Below the pieces are notes generated by a model. That model had not been told where the DNA came from. It saw nothing but the letters and a program-made list of their open reading frames with translations, and made no database searches. DNA of 64,000 nt, taken from positions 1 to 64,000 of the forward strand of contig JALEGB010000012.1 of assembly GCA_022760355.1 (NCBI GenBank), written 5' to 3'. Made by a program: the position numbers and the translations under genes. This document shows, piece after piece, positions 17,983-26,374 of this stretch. Source of the DNA: Neomegalonema sp. (lineage in GTDB: Bacteria > Pseudomonadota > Alphaproteobacteria > Rhodobacterales > Rhodobacteraceae). Numbering within the stretch: position 1 is the stretch's first letter; every line of letters begins with the position of its first letter.

Positions 17983-19077
17983 TCATAGCCTGATCAGATG
18001 GTTGTCATAGGCGATCGGCATGCTGCTGAGGGGGGTGAGCCTGGCGTTCGCGCCGATGGCGAAGACGCGGCCCTCGCCGGAGGTGGCTCTAAACCCATCC
18101 GCGGCCGCCGCGACGCCGCAAATGTCGATCGCTTCGGCGGCCCCGGCAAAGGCGCCAGCGTCGTCGAAGATCATGCACAAGCCGCCGCGCGGCGCGGTGT
18201 AGGCGACATGCGCGCCGTCGCCGCTAAAGGCGACGCTGCCGGCATAGTTCCGCGTTCGCCGTTGCAGATCGGTTGGGGCGGCCGCGAACCGAAGCGCCGC
18301 CTCGCCGGGGACGTGCAGCGCCAGGAGGGGCGGGTTTTGCAGCGGCGCGCCCTGCCATTGCATCGCGGCGGCGACCAACCCGTCAGCGCGCAGCGCAAGA
18401 TGTCGGATAGAATGCATCCGCAGCTTTTCGGGCGGCGCCAGTGTTTGCAACAATTTGCCAGATCTAGCGCTTAGATAGGCGAGGTTTGGCCGCATCGTCG
18501 GCAGGTTAAGCTTGGCGCGGCCCGAGTCCGGATGGGTTTGAATGCCGCCATTCGCCACGACCAGGCGCGCGCCGTCCGCCGCCAGCGCAACGTCATGCGG
18601 CCCAACTCCGCCGGAGGAAAACTCTCCGATTCGCCGATAGTCGGCGCGCGCATCCCACACGCCAATGCGTCCTTCGCCCTCTTCAAACGCGTTTTCACTG
18701 GTATAGAGCAGACCGCCATCGGCTGAGAACGCGCCATGACCATAGAACCGCCGACCTTTCGGGGCGCTGAGCCGCGCGCTCTCTCGGCCCTTGGCGCAAT
18801 CGATGACCAGCGCAAAATCGCCGGGGCGGCGGGCGAAGGCGACGGCTTCGGGATGGTGCGGATGTGCGGCGGCCGCGTGGCCTCGCCCGGGCGCGGACAA
18901 GCGAAACGTTTCGGCGCCGTCGAGCCCGAGTCCAACCAAGCTGAAGCGGTCGGCCCCGTCCTTACACGCCGCCAGATAAGCGGGGGAGCCGGCGGCGGCC
19001 CAGGTAACCGTCGGCGCCAAAAGCGACGCGGCCGCGCCTTTCAACAGCATGCGCCGTCCGAGATGGGGGGGCATCAT
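17983..19077 (-). CDS. DUF1513 beta-propeller-like periplasmic protein of an imelysin cassette
   Basis: 364 residues. The N-terminus LGRRMLLKGAAASLLAPTV is Tat-like, which suggests export in the folded state. The body contains repeated short beta-strand motifs (VALAADGARLVVANGG, SVAFSGDGAHVAYTAP) typical of a propeller. DUF1513 proteins are known as the last gene of an imelysin/di-heme oxidoreductase set. The start overlaps the stop of the upstream imelysin gene by one base, which indicates translational coupling. Its biochemical role is unknown. Confidence 0.82.
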   Translation of the reverse strand: MMPPHLGRRMLLKGAAASLLAPTVTWAAAGSPAYLAACKDGADRFSLVGLGLDGAETFRLSAPGRGHAAAAHPHHPEAVAFARRPGDFALVIDCAKGRESARLSAPKGRRFYGHGAFSADGGLLYTSENAFEEGEGRIGVWDARADYRRIGEFSSGGVGPHDVALAADGARLVVANGGIQTHPDSGRAKLNLPTMRPNLAYLSARSGKLLQTLAPPEKLRMHSIRHLALRADGLVAAAMQWQGAPLQNPPLLALHVPGEAALRFAAAPTDLQRRTRNYAGSVAFSGDGAHVAYTAPRGGLCMIFDDAGAFAGAAEAIDICGVAAAADGFRATSGEGRVFAIGANARLTPLSSMPIAYDNHLIRL

Positions 19078-20123
19078 CAGTCTCCGTCGAGGGAGTTGAA
19101 GGTGACGCCGGCGCCGATCGCTTCGCCAATCGCGCCGGTTTCTTCACGCAGCCGCGCGATCCGCGTCTGTATGGCCTCGATTTGCAGCCTTGCGCCGGGT
19201 TGGGAGACTGCTTCATGCAAGGGGCTCGGCGCGTCAGCCGCCTCCTTCGCCGCGCTGCGGAAGGCGGCGTCAATACGCGCTTGTTGTTCCAGGCTCAGGA
19301 TAGGCGCGAAGACAGCCCTATAGAACTCATGCAGCGCGGTGATCGAAAGCGAGATGTTCCGCAGAGACCGGTTTGAGCGCCACGCCTCCGCGCGTTTGGG
19401 GCGTGGACGATCATAGCCGCCCAGCGGACGGCCCAGCCGCATGTCCTTAAGATATTCAACGCCGCCCATCAGCGCTTTGAACAGCTCCAAGGTCGATTCT
19501 TGGGGCTTGAAATAGAGCGGGTTCTTGGGGGCCCCCGCTGTGATCAGCAGCGGCCCGTACGGATCCCGCCATCGTGCGGCGAGCGTCTTGGCCGTCAGCG
19601 CCATATCTCCCGCGATCGCAACGGCCAATTGGCGCCGGTATCCGCTCAGCGGCTGGGCGTCCGCACCATAGAGCAGGTGCTCCATCGCCATCAGGCCGCG
19701 CGCCGCAATCGATTGGCGCGCAAACGCCGCCGGATCCGTGATCACTGGATCTTCCGCCGCGATGAGGCGGGACAGGAGCCTCGGCGTGCGGCCTTTTTTG
19801 TCAGGCCAAAACAGCAGCGCAAAATTTCTGTTTGCTTCCTCCGTCGCGCCAAACCGGAGGAAGTCCATCGCGACCCAAGCGTCAAAGGCGGCGTTGAATG
19901 CGGGCTTCGGGTCATTCCCGGCGGCGATCTCAGTATGGAGGCGCGTCGTCGCGGCGGCCATCAGCGCGCTCTTCGGATAGATTTGCCCGTCGACTGCGCG
20001 GCGGGCGAGCGCTTTGTGATCAATGTCGGCCGACGCGCGCACTTCCTGAGCGGACGCGACGGGCGGCGCAAGCGGAAGGGCTGCTGCGGTCGCAAGAAGG
20101 CGGCGGCGGCTGATAAGCATCAA
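19077..20123 (-). CDS. Imelysin-family periplasmic protein (second copy)
   Basis: 348 residues with a Tat-like signal (SRRRLLATAAALPLAPPVASAQ). The imelysin fold is recognised by the GxHxxE-related region, here read as GLMAMEHLLYG, and by the helical repeat pattern. In canonical imelysins the motif is GFHAIEFLLWG; here the His position reads Met, so metal binding may be altered. It lies between the di-heme oxidoreductase (four-base overlap) and the DUF1513 gene. The cassette is associated with iron or other metal acquisition in marine and soil proteobacteria. Confidence 0.82.
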   Translation of the reverse strand: MMLISRRRLLATAAALPLAPPVASAQEVRASADIDHKALARRAVDGQIYPKSALMAAATTRLHTEIAAGNDPKPAFNAAFDAWVAMDFLRFGATEEANRNFALLFWPDKKGRTPRLLSRLIAAEDPVITDPAAFARQSIAARGLMAMEHLLYGADAQPLSGYRRQLAVAIAGDMALTAKTLAARWRDPYGPLLITAGAPKNPLYFKPQESTLELFKALMGGVEYLKDMRLGRPLGGYDRPRPKRAEAWRSNRSLRNISLSITALHEFYRAVFAPILSLEQQARIDAAFRSAAKEAADAPSPLHEAVSQPGARLQIEAIQTRIARLREETGAIGEAIGAGVTFNSLDGD

Positions 20124-21712
20124 AGCGACTCCAGAAATTTCAGCAGCGCGTCGCGGTCGGCTTTTGGCATCTTCACCACCGCGTCCCGGGCGCTTTTTGC
20201 TTCACCGCCATGCCAAAGCACGGCCTCCAGCAAGCTGCGCGCGCGACCATCATGCAGGAAGTAGGTATGGCCGCTGACCGTTTTGGTGAGGCCGATGCCC
20301 CAGAGCGGCGGCGTGCGCCATTCCCGCCCCGTCGCCACGCCCTCGGGGAAGCCGTCGGCCAGGCCGTCGCCCATATCGTGGAGCAGCATGTCGGTGTAGG
20401 GCCAGATCAATTGAAAGCTCTGTTCCGGCTGGCCTTTCAGCCGGTGGGTGACGAATTTGGGGCGGTGACAGCTGGCGCATCCAACAGCATGGAAGATCTC
20501 TTTGCCGCGCAGCACCGCAGGGCTTTTCAGGCCCCGCCGGGTCGGGGGCGCCAAGTTGCGGCTATAGAAAACGACGAGCGCGGTCGCTTCCTCTCCCACC
20601 TCAAAGCCGTCATGGGCTTTCGATCCGCCATGCGGGGCGGCGCGGCACCAAGTTTGGGCTTTGGTGCACTCGCCATAACCTGCGGGACGATCGGGGGTCG
20701 AGAGGCCCATATCACCCGCGAATGCGCCCACGGATTGGGCGCGCACTGTGGGCGCGCCCGCTTTGAGGCCAAAACGGCCAAGCATCAGCCGTTTATATTT
20801 TGCGGACCACACGACATTGGGCCGGCCGCTGACGCCGTCCTTATCCGCATCGTCGGGATCGGCGCCGGCCAGGATGTCCGCTGCGGGGATCGCCTCGAGC
20901 AAGCCGAGCCCAATCATTTGCGGCGCGATCCGTGGGGACAGCTTCGCGCCTGGATGCAGCGGGCCATAGCCAAGATCTTTCAGCCTGTAGGTCGGTTTGC
21001 GCAGCGTCGCCGTTTCACCGTCTGACAGCTGTACGGTGTGCTCTTTATAAGTCGCGACGACGCGCGCCTCCGGCTTGCCGCCCGGGATCGCGAAATCCTG
21101 AATCTGGCCGCCATACACAGGATCTGGTCCGTAAGGGAAATAAGGCGTTTTGGGATCGAGATACGCGGTCAGCGACGCTTTCAGCGCCTCGATCTCCGCC
21201 GATTTGGGCGCCGGCGCGGCAACCTTCATAAAGAATGACACGGCGCGCGCGCCCGGCGCTTCGGGCGGATGGCCTCGCCCGTCCTTCAGGTGGCAACGCT
21301 GGCAAGCCCGCGCGTTATAGAGCGGGCCAAGGCCGTCGGAGCCGATCGTCGAGCTTGGCGCGCTGACCCACAGTTTTCGGAAAAAGCCATTGCCGACAAA
21401 GAACTGCAGGCGTCGTTCTGCGCTGATATTCGCCGAAGGATGAGAAAACGCGTTCGCCCCCGGCGTTGCGAAAGACGTCGCGGCGCCGCCAGGGCGCGCT
21501 TCAAAAGGTTCTGGTTTCGAAAAATCTCGGGGTGGAGCAACGACGCGCGCAATTCGCGCCATCTCAGTTTTGGTCCGAGGCGTCAGCTTGAGATGCGGGT
21601 CCTCGGCGATAGGTCCATACCGAGGTGGTACGGTTTGGGCGGCCGCTCCGCCCGTCATCAGGGCGCCGCAAAGCGCCGTCGCCGCTAAAAGGCCGGGGAA
21701 AGCCGGTTTCAT
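20120..21712 (-). CDS. Di-heme oxidoreductase (DUF1111, cytochrome c peroxidase-like)
   Basis: 530 residues with a Sec signal (residues 1-25, ending GGAAAQ) and two c-type heme sites: CQRCH about a quarter of the way in and CASCH in the last third. The size and spacing are those of the DUF1111 thiol-oxidoreductase family, exported di-heme electron carriers that accompany imelysins. It is the second gene of the cassette, 85 bases after the first imelysin gene and overlapping the next by four bases. A hairpin (21758-21782) sits in the gap before it. The likely role is oxidising or reducing the metal handled by the imelysins, which is inference. Confidence 0.87.
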   Translation of the reverse strand: MKPAFPGLLAATALCGALMTGGAAAQTVPPRYGPIAEDPHLKLTPRTKTEMARIARVVAPPRDFSKPEPFEARPGGAATSFATPGANAFSHPSANISAERRLQFFVGNGFFRKLWVSAPSSTIGSDGLGPLYNARACQRCHLKDGRGHPPEAPGARAVSFFMKVAAPAPKSAEIEALKASLTAYLDPKTPYFPYGPDPVYGGQIQDFAIPGGKPEARVVATYKEHTVQLSDGETATLRKPTYRLKDLGYGPLHPGAKLSPRIAPQMIGLGLLEAIPAADILAGADPDDADKDGVSGRPNVVWSAKYKRLMLGRFGLKAGAPTVRAQSVGAFAGDMGLSTPDRPAGYGECTKAQTWCRAAPHGGSKAHDGFEVGEEATALVVFYSRNLAPPTRRGLKSPAVLRGKEIFHAVGCASCHRPKFVTHRLKGQPEQSFQLIWPYTDMLLHDMGDGLADGFPEGVATGREWRTPPLWGIGLTKTVSGHTYFLHDGRARSLLEAVLWHGGEAKSARDAVVKMPKADRDALLKFLESL

Positions 21713-21757
21713 CGTCTTAATCCGCTGTTTCGCACACGCAAGAGCCGTTGCTTAACA

Positions 21758-21782
21758 TCGGGGCGGCCGCGCGCCGCCCCGA
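21758..21782 (-). terminator. GC-rich intergenic hairpin inside the imelysin cassette
   Basis: TCGGGGCGGC pairs with GCCGCCCCGA around five bases, between the first imelysin gene and the di-heme oxidoreductase gene. No T-run follows, so it is more likely an mRNA-stability or partial attenuation element than a full terminator. Confidence 0.4.
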
Positions 21783-21796
21783 ATATGGTCGCAGTT

Positions 21797-23062
21797 CTAC
21801 TCAAAAACCGCTGACGGATTATCCAGGCTGTCCGAGCCTTCAAACGCGATCTTCTTTAGGCCGATCGCTGCAACGGCGCGTTCGATGATGCGCGTTTGGT
21901 CAACGAGCGCCTTAACCGCCGCATCGATCAGCTTGCCGCCGGCGACGTTCTTTGGATCAAGCATTTGATCGTAGGACATGCCGGCTTCGGCCGTCGCCTT
22001 AATTGCGCCCAGCGCCGCCATGCCGTCGTCGAGGGCTTTGCGCAGCGCCGCGTCGATTTTCGGGTCGGTCGCCGCGACCAGATCGGAGACGGACGGGCCG
22101 GATACGACCGAGCCGTCGATCCGGACATAGCGCCCCAGATAGACATTCCGAACGCCAAGCCCGTCATAGTAGTGGCTGTTATGGGTGTTGTCCGAGAAGC
22201 AGTCATGCTCCTCTTCCGGGTCATTCAGCATCAGGCCAAGCTTCATCCGCTCGCCCGCCTGTTCGCCGTAGGACAGGCTGCCCATCCCGGTAAAGATCGC
22301 GATGACGCCGGCGTTCGGGTCTTTGGTCACGGCTTTGCGCGCCGCGCCGTCCTCGCCCCATTGCGCGACCATCCATTCGAGGTCCGACACAAGCAGGTCC
22401 GTCGCCGCCTTCAGATAAGCCGCGCGACGATCGCAATTGCCGCCGGTGCAGGCTGCGCCCTTCGCGTAGTCCGTGAAGGGACGCGCGCCCGCCCCTGGCC
22501 CGACGCCGTTCAGATCTTGCCCCCAAAGCAGGAACTCGATCGCGTGATATCCGGTCGCGACATTCGCCTCGACTTTGTCAGCCTCATGCAACGTATCGCT
22601 CAGCAACTTCGGTGTGATCTTGGTCGCGTCGATCTCTTTGCCCGAGAGTTTGAATTTCGGATGCGCGATGACATTGAGCGCTGCGTAGGGGTTTTCGTCG
22701 GTCGGGCCGCCGTAGGATTTGGCGACATAGTCGATCAGGCCCTCGTCCAGCGGCCAAGCGTTCACTTTGCCTTCCCAGTCGTCGACAATTGGGTTGCCGA
22801 AGCGGAACACTTCCGTTTGCTGATATGGCACGCGCGCGGCGATCCAGGCGGTTTTTGCGGCGGAGAGGCTGGCGGCGCTCGGTTTTTCGATCAGCGCATC
22901 GACCGCTTTCTGCAATTTTCGGGCGGTGATCAGCGAATCCTCGTAGCCGGCTTTCGCGATATCGGCGTACGTCTTGACGATCGCCGCCTTGTCTTGCGCT
23001 GCGGCTGGCGCGGCGAGCGCAAGCGTCGCCAGGGCCGCAAGCACGCGGGAGAAGGGCTTCAT
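21797..23062 (-). CDS. Imelysin-family iron-regulated protein (IrpA/ICMP-like)
   Basis: 421 residues with a Sec signal (LATLALAAPAAAQ). The hallmark GYHAIEFLLWGQDLNG carries the GxHxxE metal-binding motif intact. Other family regions are PYQQTEVFRFGNP and EEEHDCFSDNTHNSHYYDGLG. Imelysins of this length are periplasmic or outer-membrane-linked proteins induced by iron limitation. It is the first gene of a four-gene minus-strand cassette. A TGA-N9-TCA palindrome lies 78 bases upstream of its start and may control the whole set. The first imelysin has the full motif while the second (19077) does not, which suggests division of labour. Confidence 0.9.
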   Translation of the reverse strand: MKPFSRVLAALATLALAAPAAAQDKAAIVKTYADIAKAGYEDSLITARKLQKAVDALIEKPSAASLSAAKTAWIAARVPYQQTEVFRFGNPIVDDWEGKVNAWPLDEGLIDYVAKSYGGPTDENPYAALNVIAHPKFKLSGKEIDATKITPKLLSDTLHEADKVEANVATGYHAIEFLLWGQDLNGVGPGAGARPFTDYAKGAACTGGNCDRRAAYLKAATDLLVSDLEWMVAQWGEDGAARKAVTKDPNAGVIAIFTGMGSLSYGEQAGERMKLGLMLNDPEEEHDCFSDNTHNSHYYDGLGVRNVYLGRYVRIDGSVVSGPSVSDLVAATDPKIDAALRKALDDGMAALGAIKATAEAGMSYDQMLDPKNVAGGKLIDAAVKALVDQTRIIERAVAAIGLKKIAFEGSDSLDNPSAVFE

Positions 23063-23139
23063 TTCAAATCTCCTTTGGGGGGGCGACGAGCGCGACGTCG
23101 CTGGCTATTTCTGAGTAGTTTGATCGGAAAAAACAATCC

Positions 23140-23154
23140 TGACTTATTTTGTCA
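23140..23154. promoter_or_regulatory. Iron-responsive operator-like site (TGA-N9-TCA)
   Basis: TGACTTATTTTGTCA fits the TGA-N9-TCA consensus described for the alphaproteobacterial iron regulator RirA. It sits between the divergent imelysin cassette and the OmpA gene, in an AT-rich patch. The motif is short, so the support comes from position and from the iron-related gene content. Confidence 0.45.
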
Positions 23155-23266
23155 AGTTCTTGGCGCGTATGACGCGAAAAGCGCCCTCTCTCTTGGCTTC
23201 CTTTCGCCGGTCCGATACCGGTTGCCAGCGCCAGAGGTTTGGCGTTCCAGGCATGGAGGATTGAGC

Positions 23267-24463
23267 ATGAGATTTGCCGCAATGTTGGCGGGCGCCGCAG
23301 CGCTGAGCGCTTTTGTCGGCGCCGCAAGCGCCCAGGAGACGCCCAAAAAAGGCGAGCAGGATGGCAAGGCGCTCTCGGTCGCCGAAATTGACCCGGACGA
23401 GCTGAAAGCGGCGGAAATTCGTCTGCGGCAATATTTGCGGGGCGAAGGCTACCGCAAAATCAGCCTGACCGGCGTTGTCGCCGGCTCAGCGCAGATGAAG
23501 GCCTGCAAAGGCGAGACGACCTCGGTTCTGGTCATTGACCGTTTTGGCCGCGTCGTTTCTTCGACGCCGGCGGGCGAATGCCCAAAGCCGGATCTCATGG
23601 ACAGCTTCCTGGCCGCCGTCACCAACGAGGAGCTGACGGATGAGGAAGTGAAAATTGTCGAAGATCAGGTGCTGGCCCAGGGCTATACGCAGGTCACGCT
23701 GCTGGAGCGCAAAGGCAGTGAGATGAAGGCTCGCGCCTGCCGCGGCATCCGTCGCTACGCGCTGGTGGTGAATCCGGACGGCAAAGTTCTTTCTTCAGAG
23801 CGCGATCGCAACTGTAAGGCGCTGAAGCCTGGACCGAAGCGCGAGGAGCTGCTGCGCCGTTCGCTGCAGGCGCGCGGCTATATCGCGATTAAGTTCGTTG
23901 ACGCTGGCGGCCGCGCGCGCCGCGCCCTCGCTTGCAATGGCGTGCGCTATTTCGACATGACCTTTACCGCCGACGCGGCCATCCTGCAGCGCGGCGTTTT
24001 GGGGTTCTGCCCGTCGAAACTGAACTTTGCGGCGCTGCCGCCACGTCCAGTCGGCAAGGATGAAATTCCGGCGGCTGGCATTATTGAACCGCAGCTCTGC
24101 CAGGACATTCTCGCGCAGATGATCTATCGCCGTCCGATCAACTTCGAGTTCGGCAAAGCGGATCTGACCCCGGACAGCGTGGCGTTTCTCGGCGAGGTTG
24201 CGGCGGTGTTGGCGCGGTGTACTGGCGCCCGTCTGCTGATCGAGGGCCATACGGACAATGTCGGCTCGGACGCGGCGAACGCGAAGCTGAGCCTTGATCG
24301 GGCCAAGTCGGTCGCAAAGGTCCTGAAAGGCTACAAACTCGGCGCGCGCGCCTTTGCGCCGGCCGGATTTGGCGAGCGGTTCCCGATCGCCAGCAACGAC
24401 ACCGACGAAGGCCGGGCGAAGAACCGCCGCATTGAGCTGACGTTGCAGTGGGGCGGCGACTAG
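23267..24463 (+). CDS. OmpA-family protein with three cysteine-paired repeats
   Basis: 398 residues with a Sec signal (MRFAAMLAGA to GAASAQ). Residues 61-248 are three related units of the form GY..I.L....G.....AC.G...., then a strand ending ..GxC. The cysteines fall at 80/105, 158/183 and 223/248, each pair exactly 25 apart, which predicts one disulphide per unit. Residues 290-398 are an OmpA peptidoglycan-binding domain (INFEFGKADL, IEGHTDNVGS, LSLDRAKSV, NRRIELTLQ). The start has GGAGGA seven bases upstream. The reading frame stays open far upstream across the antisense imelysin gene, but that extension is not real. Divergent from the imelysin cassette. I do not recognise the repeat. Confidence 0.88.
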   Translation: MRFAAMLAGAAALSAFVGAASAQETPKKGEQDGKALSVAEIDPDELKAAEIRLRQYLRGEGYRKISLTGVVAGSAQMKACKGETTSVLVIDRFGRVVSSTPAGECPKPDLMDSFLAAVTNEELTDEEVKIVEDQVLAQGYTQVTLLERKGSEMKARACRGIRRYALVVNPDGKVLSSERDRNCKALKPGPKREELLRRSLQARGYIAIKFVDAGGRARRALACNGVRYFDMTFTADAAILQRGVLGFCPSKLNFAALPPRPVGKDEIPAAGIIEPQLCQDILAQMIYRRPINFEFGKADLTPDSVAFLGEVAAVLARCTGARLLIEGHTDNVGSDAANAKLSLDRAKSVAKVLKGYKLGARAFAPAGFGERFPIASNDTDEGRAKNRRIELTLQWGGD

Positions 24464-24464
24464 G

Positions 24465-24525
24465 GCGATTTGAAGTTGGATGGACCCATCTAACGGCTCG
24501 CAAATCGCGACCAAACAGAGGCTTA
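24465..24525. repeat. Nested palindromic dispersed element, copy 2 (inverted)
   Basis: Opposite orientation to the 11406 copy, differing at a few bases. The arms GCGATTTG/CAAATCGC and the CCATCTAAC core are kept, while the partner core arm has one change and the outer CTAGAGC arm is decayed. It begins one base after the TAG stop of the OmpA gene, as the first copy abuts a stop codon. Confidence 0.78.
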
Positions 24526-24526
24526 G

Positions 24527-24561
24527 AGCTTGTTGATGGTTCCGAGAAGCATCAACAAGCT
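24527..24561 (+). terminator. Perfect 12-bp stem hairpin
   Basis: AGCTTGTTGATG pairs perfectly with CATCAACAAGCT around an 11-base loop, directly after the palindromic element. There is no T-run. It could end the OmpA transcript together with the element, or be a further derivative of it, since GAGCTTGTT occurs in both. Confidence 0.45.
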
Positions 24562-24727
24562 TAACCATTGAAAACCGCCGGCCGTCTTTGCGGCGGCCCG
24601 CATCTTGCTACAGGCGAACCCGGAAGGTTCCGGGTCGCCTCTTTTCAGAAAGCCGGCGGCGGGAACGGGGCGAGCGACGCTCAGGCCGCGCGGGGGCGCG
24701 TCCTGGAACCGCAGTGGGAAGGACGCT

Positions 24728-25084
24728 ATGGCTGGCGAAGTGATTAAAATGAAAGCGCAGATCGTTGGTTCGGATGAACGCGCGCTCGATCCTCAAAATC
24801 ATGACAGCGAAATGGCGCGCGAGATCGCCAAAGAGCTGTGCGATGCGATGACCAAGAGCTACGGCGAGCGCGACGACGTGCGGCCGGAGACGCTGGCGAT
24901 CGCCGCGCAAACCGTTATCGAGACTCTGATGTCCGGCATTGAACGCGAGGGCGTCAACTGCGCCAGCATGCGCGTCGCGCTGGCCAACAGCCTGCTGGTG
25001 AATGGCGACGCGAAGGTTGAGATCGAGGTCGATGGCGAGTCGATGCCGAGCTCGTTCGGCGATGGCGGCGCAACGTTCCATTAG
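24728..25084 (+). CDS. Hypothetical protein, 118 residues, acidic
   Basis: No signal or membrane segment. The sequence is mostly helical by composition (EMAREIAKELCDAMTKSYG, VRPETLAIAAQTVIETLMSG) and ends in a Gly/Ser tail. The ATG at 24728 has AAGGAC upstream and begins MAGEVIKMKAQ; a longer reading frame is open upstream. It is flanked by the palindromic element on one side and a decayed IS fragment on the other, whose terminal TA supplies part of the stop codon. I do not recognise the family. Confidence 0.65.
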   Translation: MAGEVIKMKAQIVGSDERALDPQNHDSEMAREIAKELCDAMTKSYGERDDVRPETLAIAAQTVIETLMSGIEREGVNCASMRVALANSLLVNGDAKVEIEVDGESMPSSFGDGGATFH

Positions 25085-25200
25085 GGTCAGAACTCATAAA
25101 TCTGGCTGCTGTCAGCCCCGTTAGGGACCTGGAGAAGTTCGGGAGCTGGAGAAGCCAGAAGGGGCGCGCCGCGCGTATTGGGGCTGCCGGGATCGGTTCG
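25082..25200 (+). mobile_element. Decayed IS5-family remnant (left end plus transposase scrap)
   Basis: Starts TAGGGTCAGAACTCATAAAT, a variant of the IS end seen at 54346. From 25120 one frame reads VRDLEKFGSWRS, which resembles the WRDLPEEFGPWRS block of IS5/IS427-group transposases, followed by a short Arg/Ala-rich decayed stretch. The left part of the transposase is missing and no right end is seen. Orientation (end, then transposase) matches the 54 kb remnant. Confidence 0.5.
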
Positions 25201-25220
25201 GCCAGGGCGGCGAAGCGCGG

Positions 25221-26351
25221 CTAATAGAGGACCGTCTCACCCTGCTCCTTTTTCAGCCGCAACCGACAGGCGCCATGCTCGACATCGAGGCGGTCGGCTA
25301 AGCTCTGCGAGTGGGTAACCACCAATATCTGCGCGCGCTCCGCCGCCGCTGCGATCATGTCGGCGAGCGGCGGAATCATGCTTTCATGCAGGCTTGCTTC
25401 CGGTTCATTGAGCGCGAGGAAACTTGGCGGCTGCAACGCGCTGAGCGCCGCAACCAAAATCAGGAACCGTAAGGTGCCGTCCGATAGCTCGGGCGCGGCG
25501 AAGGCGCGCTGAAAGGCGGGCATACGCAGCCCAACCGAGATTGCCCCAGCGTCAGCGGCGACTTCAAGGGCGCCGCCATCGAAAGCGTCGGCCACGGCTC
25601 TAGCCGCAGGGCTTTGCGCAAATCCATCCTGCTCAATGCGCATGGTGGATGCGATTGCGGTGGCCCAATCCACGCCGGCGGAGTCGACGCTGGTGGTCAT
25701 GATCGCGGGCTGTGGGCGGCGCGCCGGCGCCTCCGGATCACATCGAAGCTGATGGTAAAAGCGCGTCGCGGCGAGGCGTCGGCGCAGAAATTCCAGCTCT
25801 GGCAAGCCTGACAGCTCTGAAACTGACGAAAGCGCGGTTTCGAACAGCCACAGATCCTTCATTGTCGGCGTCAGACGGCCAGCGTCGTTCCGCGTCGAAA
25901 GGAGAGGGCCCTTGCGTTGCGCCAAAATGGTCCAGCGCTTTCCATTCCGGGCGCGAACAAGCTCCTCTTTTACAACCGGATCAAGGCCGAGCGCGGCGTC
26001 CGTCGGGCGCGGCAGGCCGATCTGCAGCGTGTAGTCGAGATGGTCAATTTCCGCTGAGAGGCGTATTTGCGCCGGCCCCTTGCCCCGGTCGCGCGCGCCT
26101 GCCGTGCGCTCTTCCTCAGTGCGCCAAGGCGCCCCCGCCCACAGCGCCGAGGCCATACCGCCCTCGCGGGCCAGACGAAAGGACAGGTCGCCCGTCGCCG
26201 CGGCCTGTAGCAGTTCGAGGCTACGATAGAGGTTGCTTTTGCCAACCCCGTTGGCGCCGGTCACAACGGTTAACTGCGCCAGCTCGACATCGAGCTGGCG
26301 GATGGATCGATAGTTTTCGATCTTGAGCCGCGAGATGTTTGGCTGCGTCAT
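25221..26351 (-). CDS. AAA-family ATPase, RecF/OLD-like (SMC-type head)
   Basis: 376 residues. The Walker A motif is TGANGVGKSN (about residues 32-41) directly after LKIENYRSIRQLDVEL, the classic start of RecF/SbcC/OLD ATPases. The signature region is LSDGTLRFLILVAALSAL, Walker B is PSFLALNEPEASLH, and VTHSQSLADRL is the D/H-loop. No C-terminal Toprim nuclease follows, so it is not a full OLD nuclease. Such stand-alone ATPases occur in repair and in defence systems, but no partner gene is visible here: grpE is next upstream and an IS scrap lies downstream. Confidence 0.85.
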   Translation of the reverse strand: MTQPNISRLKIENYRSIRQLDVELAQLTVVTGANGVGKSNLYRSLELLQAAATGDLSFRLAREGGMASALWAGAPWRTEEERTAGARDRGKGPAQIRLSAEIDHLDYTLQIGLPRPTDAALGLDPVVKEELVRARNGKRWTILAQRKGPLLSTRNDAGRLTPTMKDLWLFETALSSVSELSGLPELEFLRRRLAATRFYHQLRCDPEAPARRPQPAIMTTSVDSAGVDWATAIASTMRIEQDGFAQSPAARAVADAFDGGALEVAADAGAISVGLRMPAFQRAFAAPELSDGTLRFLILVAALSALQPPSFLALNEPEASLHESMIPPLADMIAAAAERAQILVVTHSQSLADRLDVEHGACRLRLKKEQGETVLY

Positions 26352-26374
26352 GCCTCGGCTTTCGACGGCCCCAG

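Noticed and set aside
21896-23266. N-terminal extension of the OmpA reading frame over the antisense imelysin gene
   Set aside because: The extension overlaps a clear gene on the other strand and lacks protein character; the ATG at 23267 has a strong ribosome binding site and begins a signal peptide.
25221-26351. AAA ATPase as part of a defence system
   Set aside because: Its neighbours are grpE, a hypothetical gene and an IS scrap. No nuclease, helicase or reverse transcriptase partner is present, so I do not claim defence.
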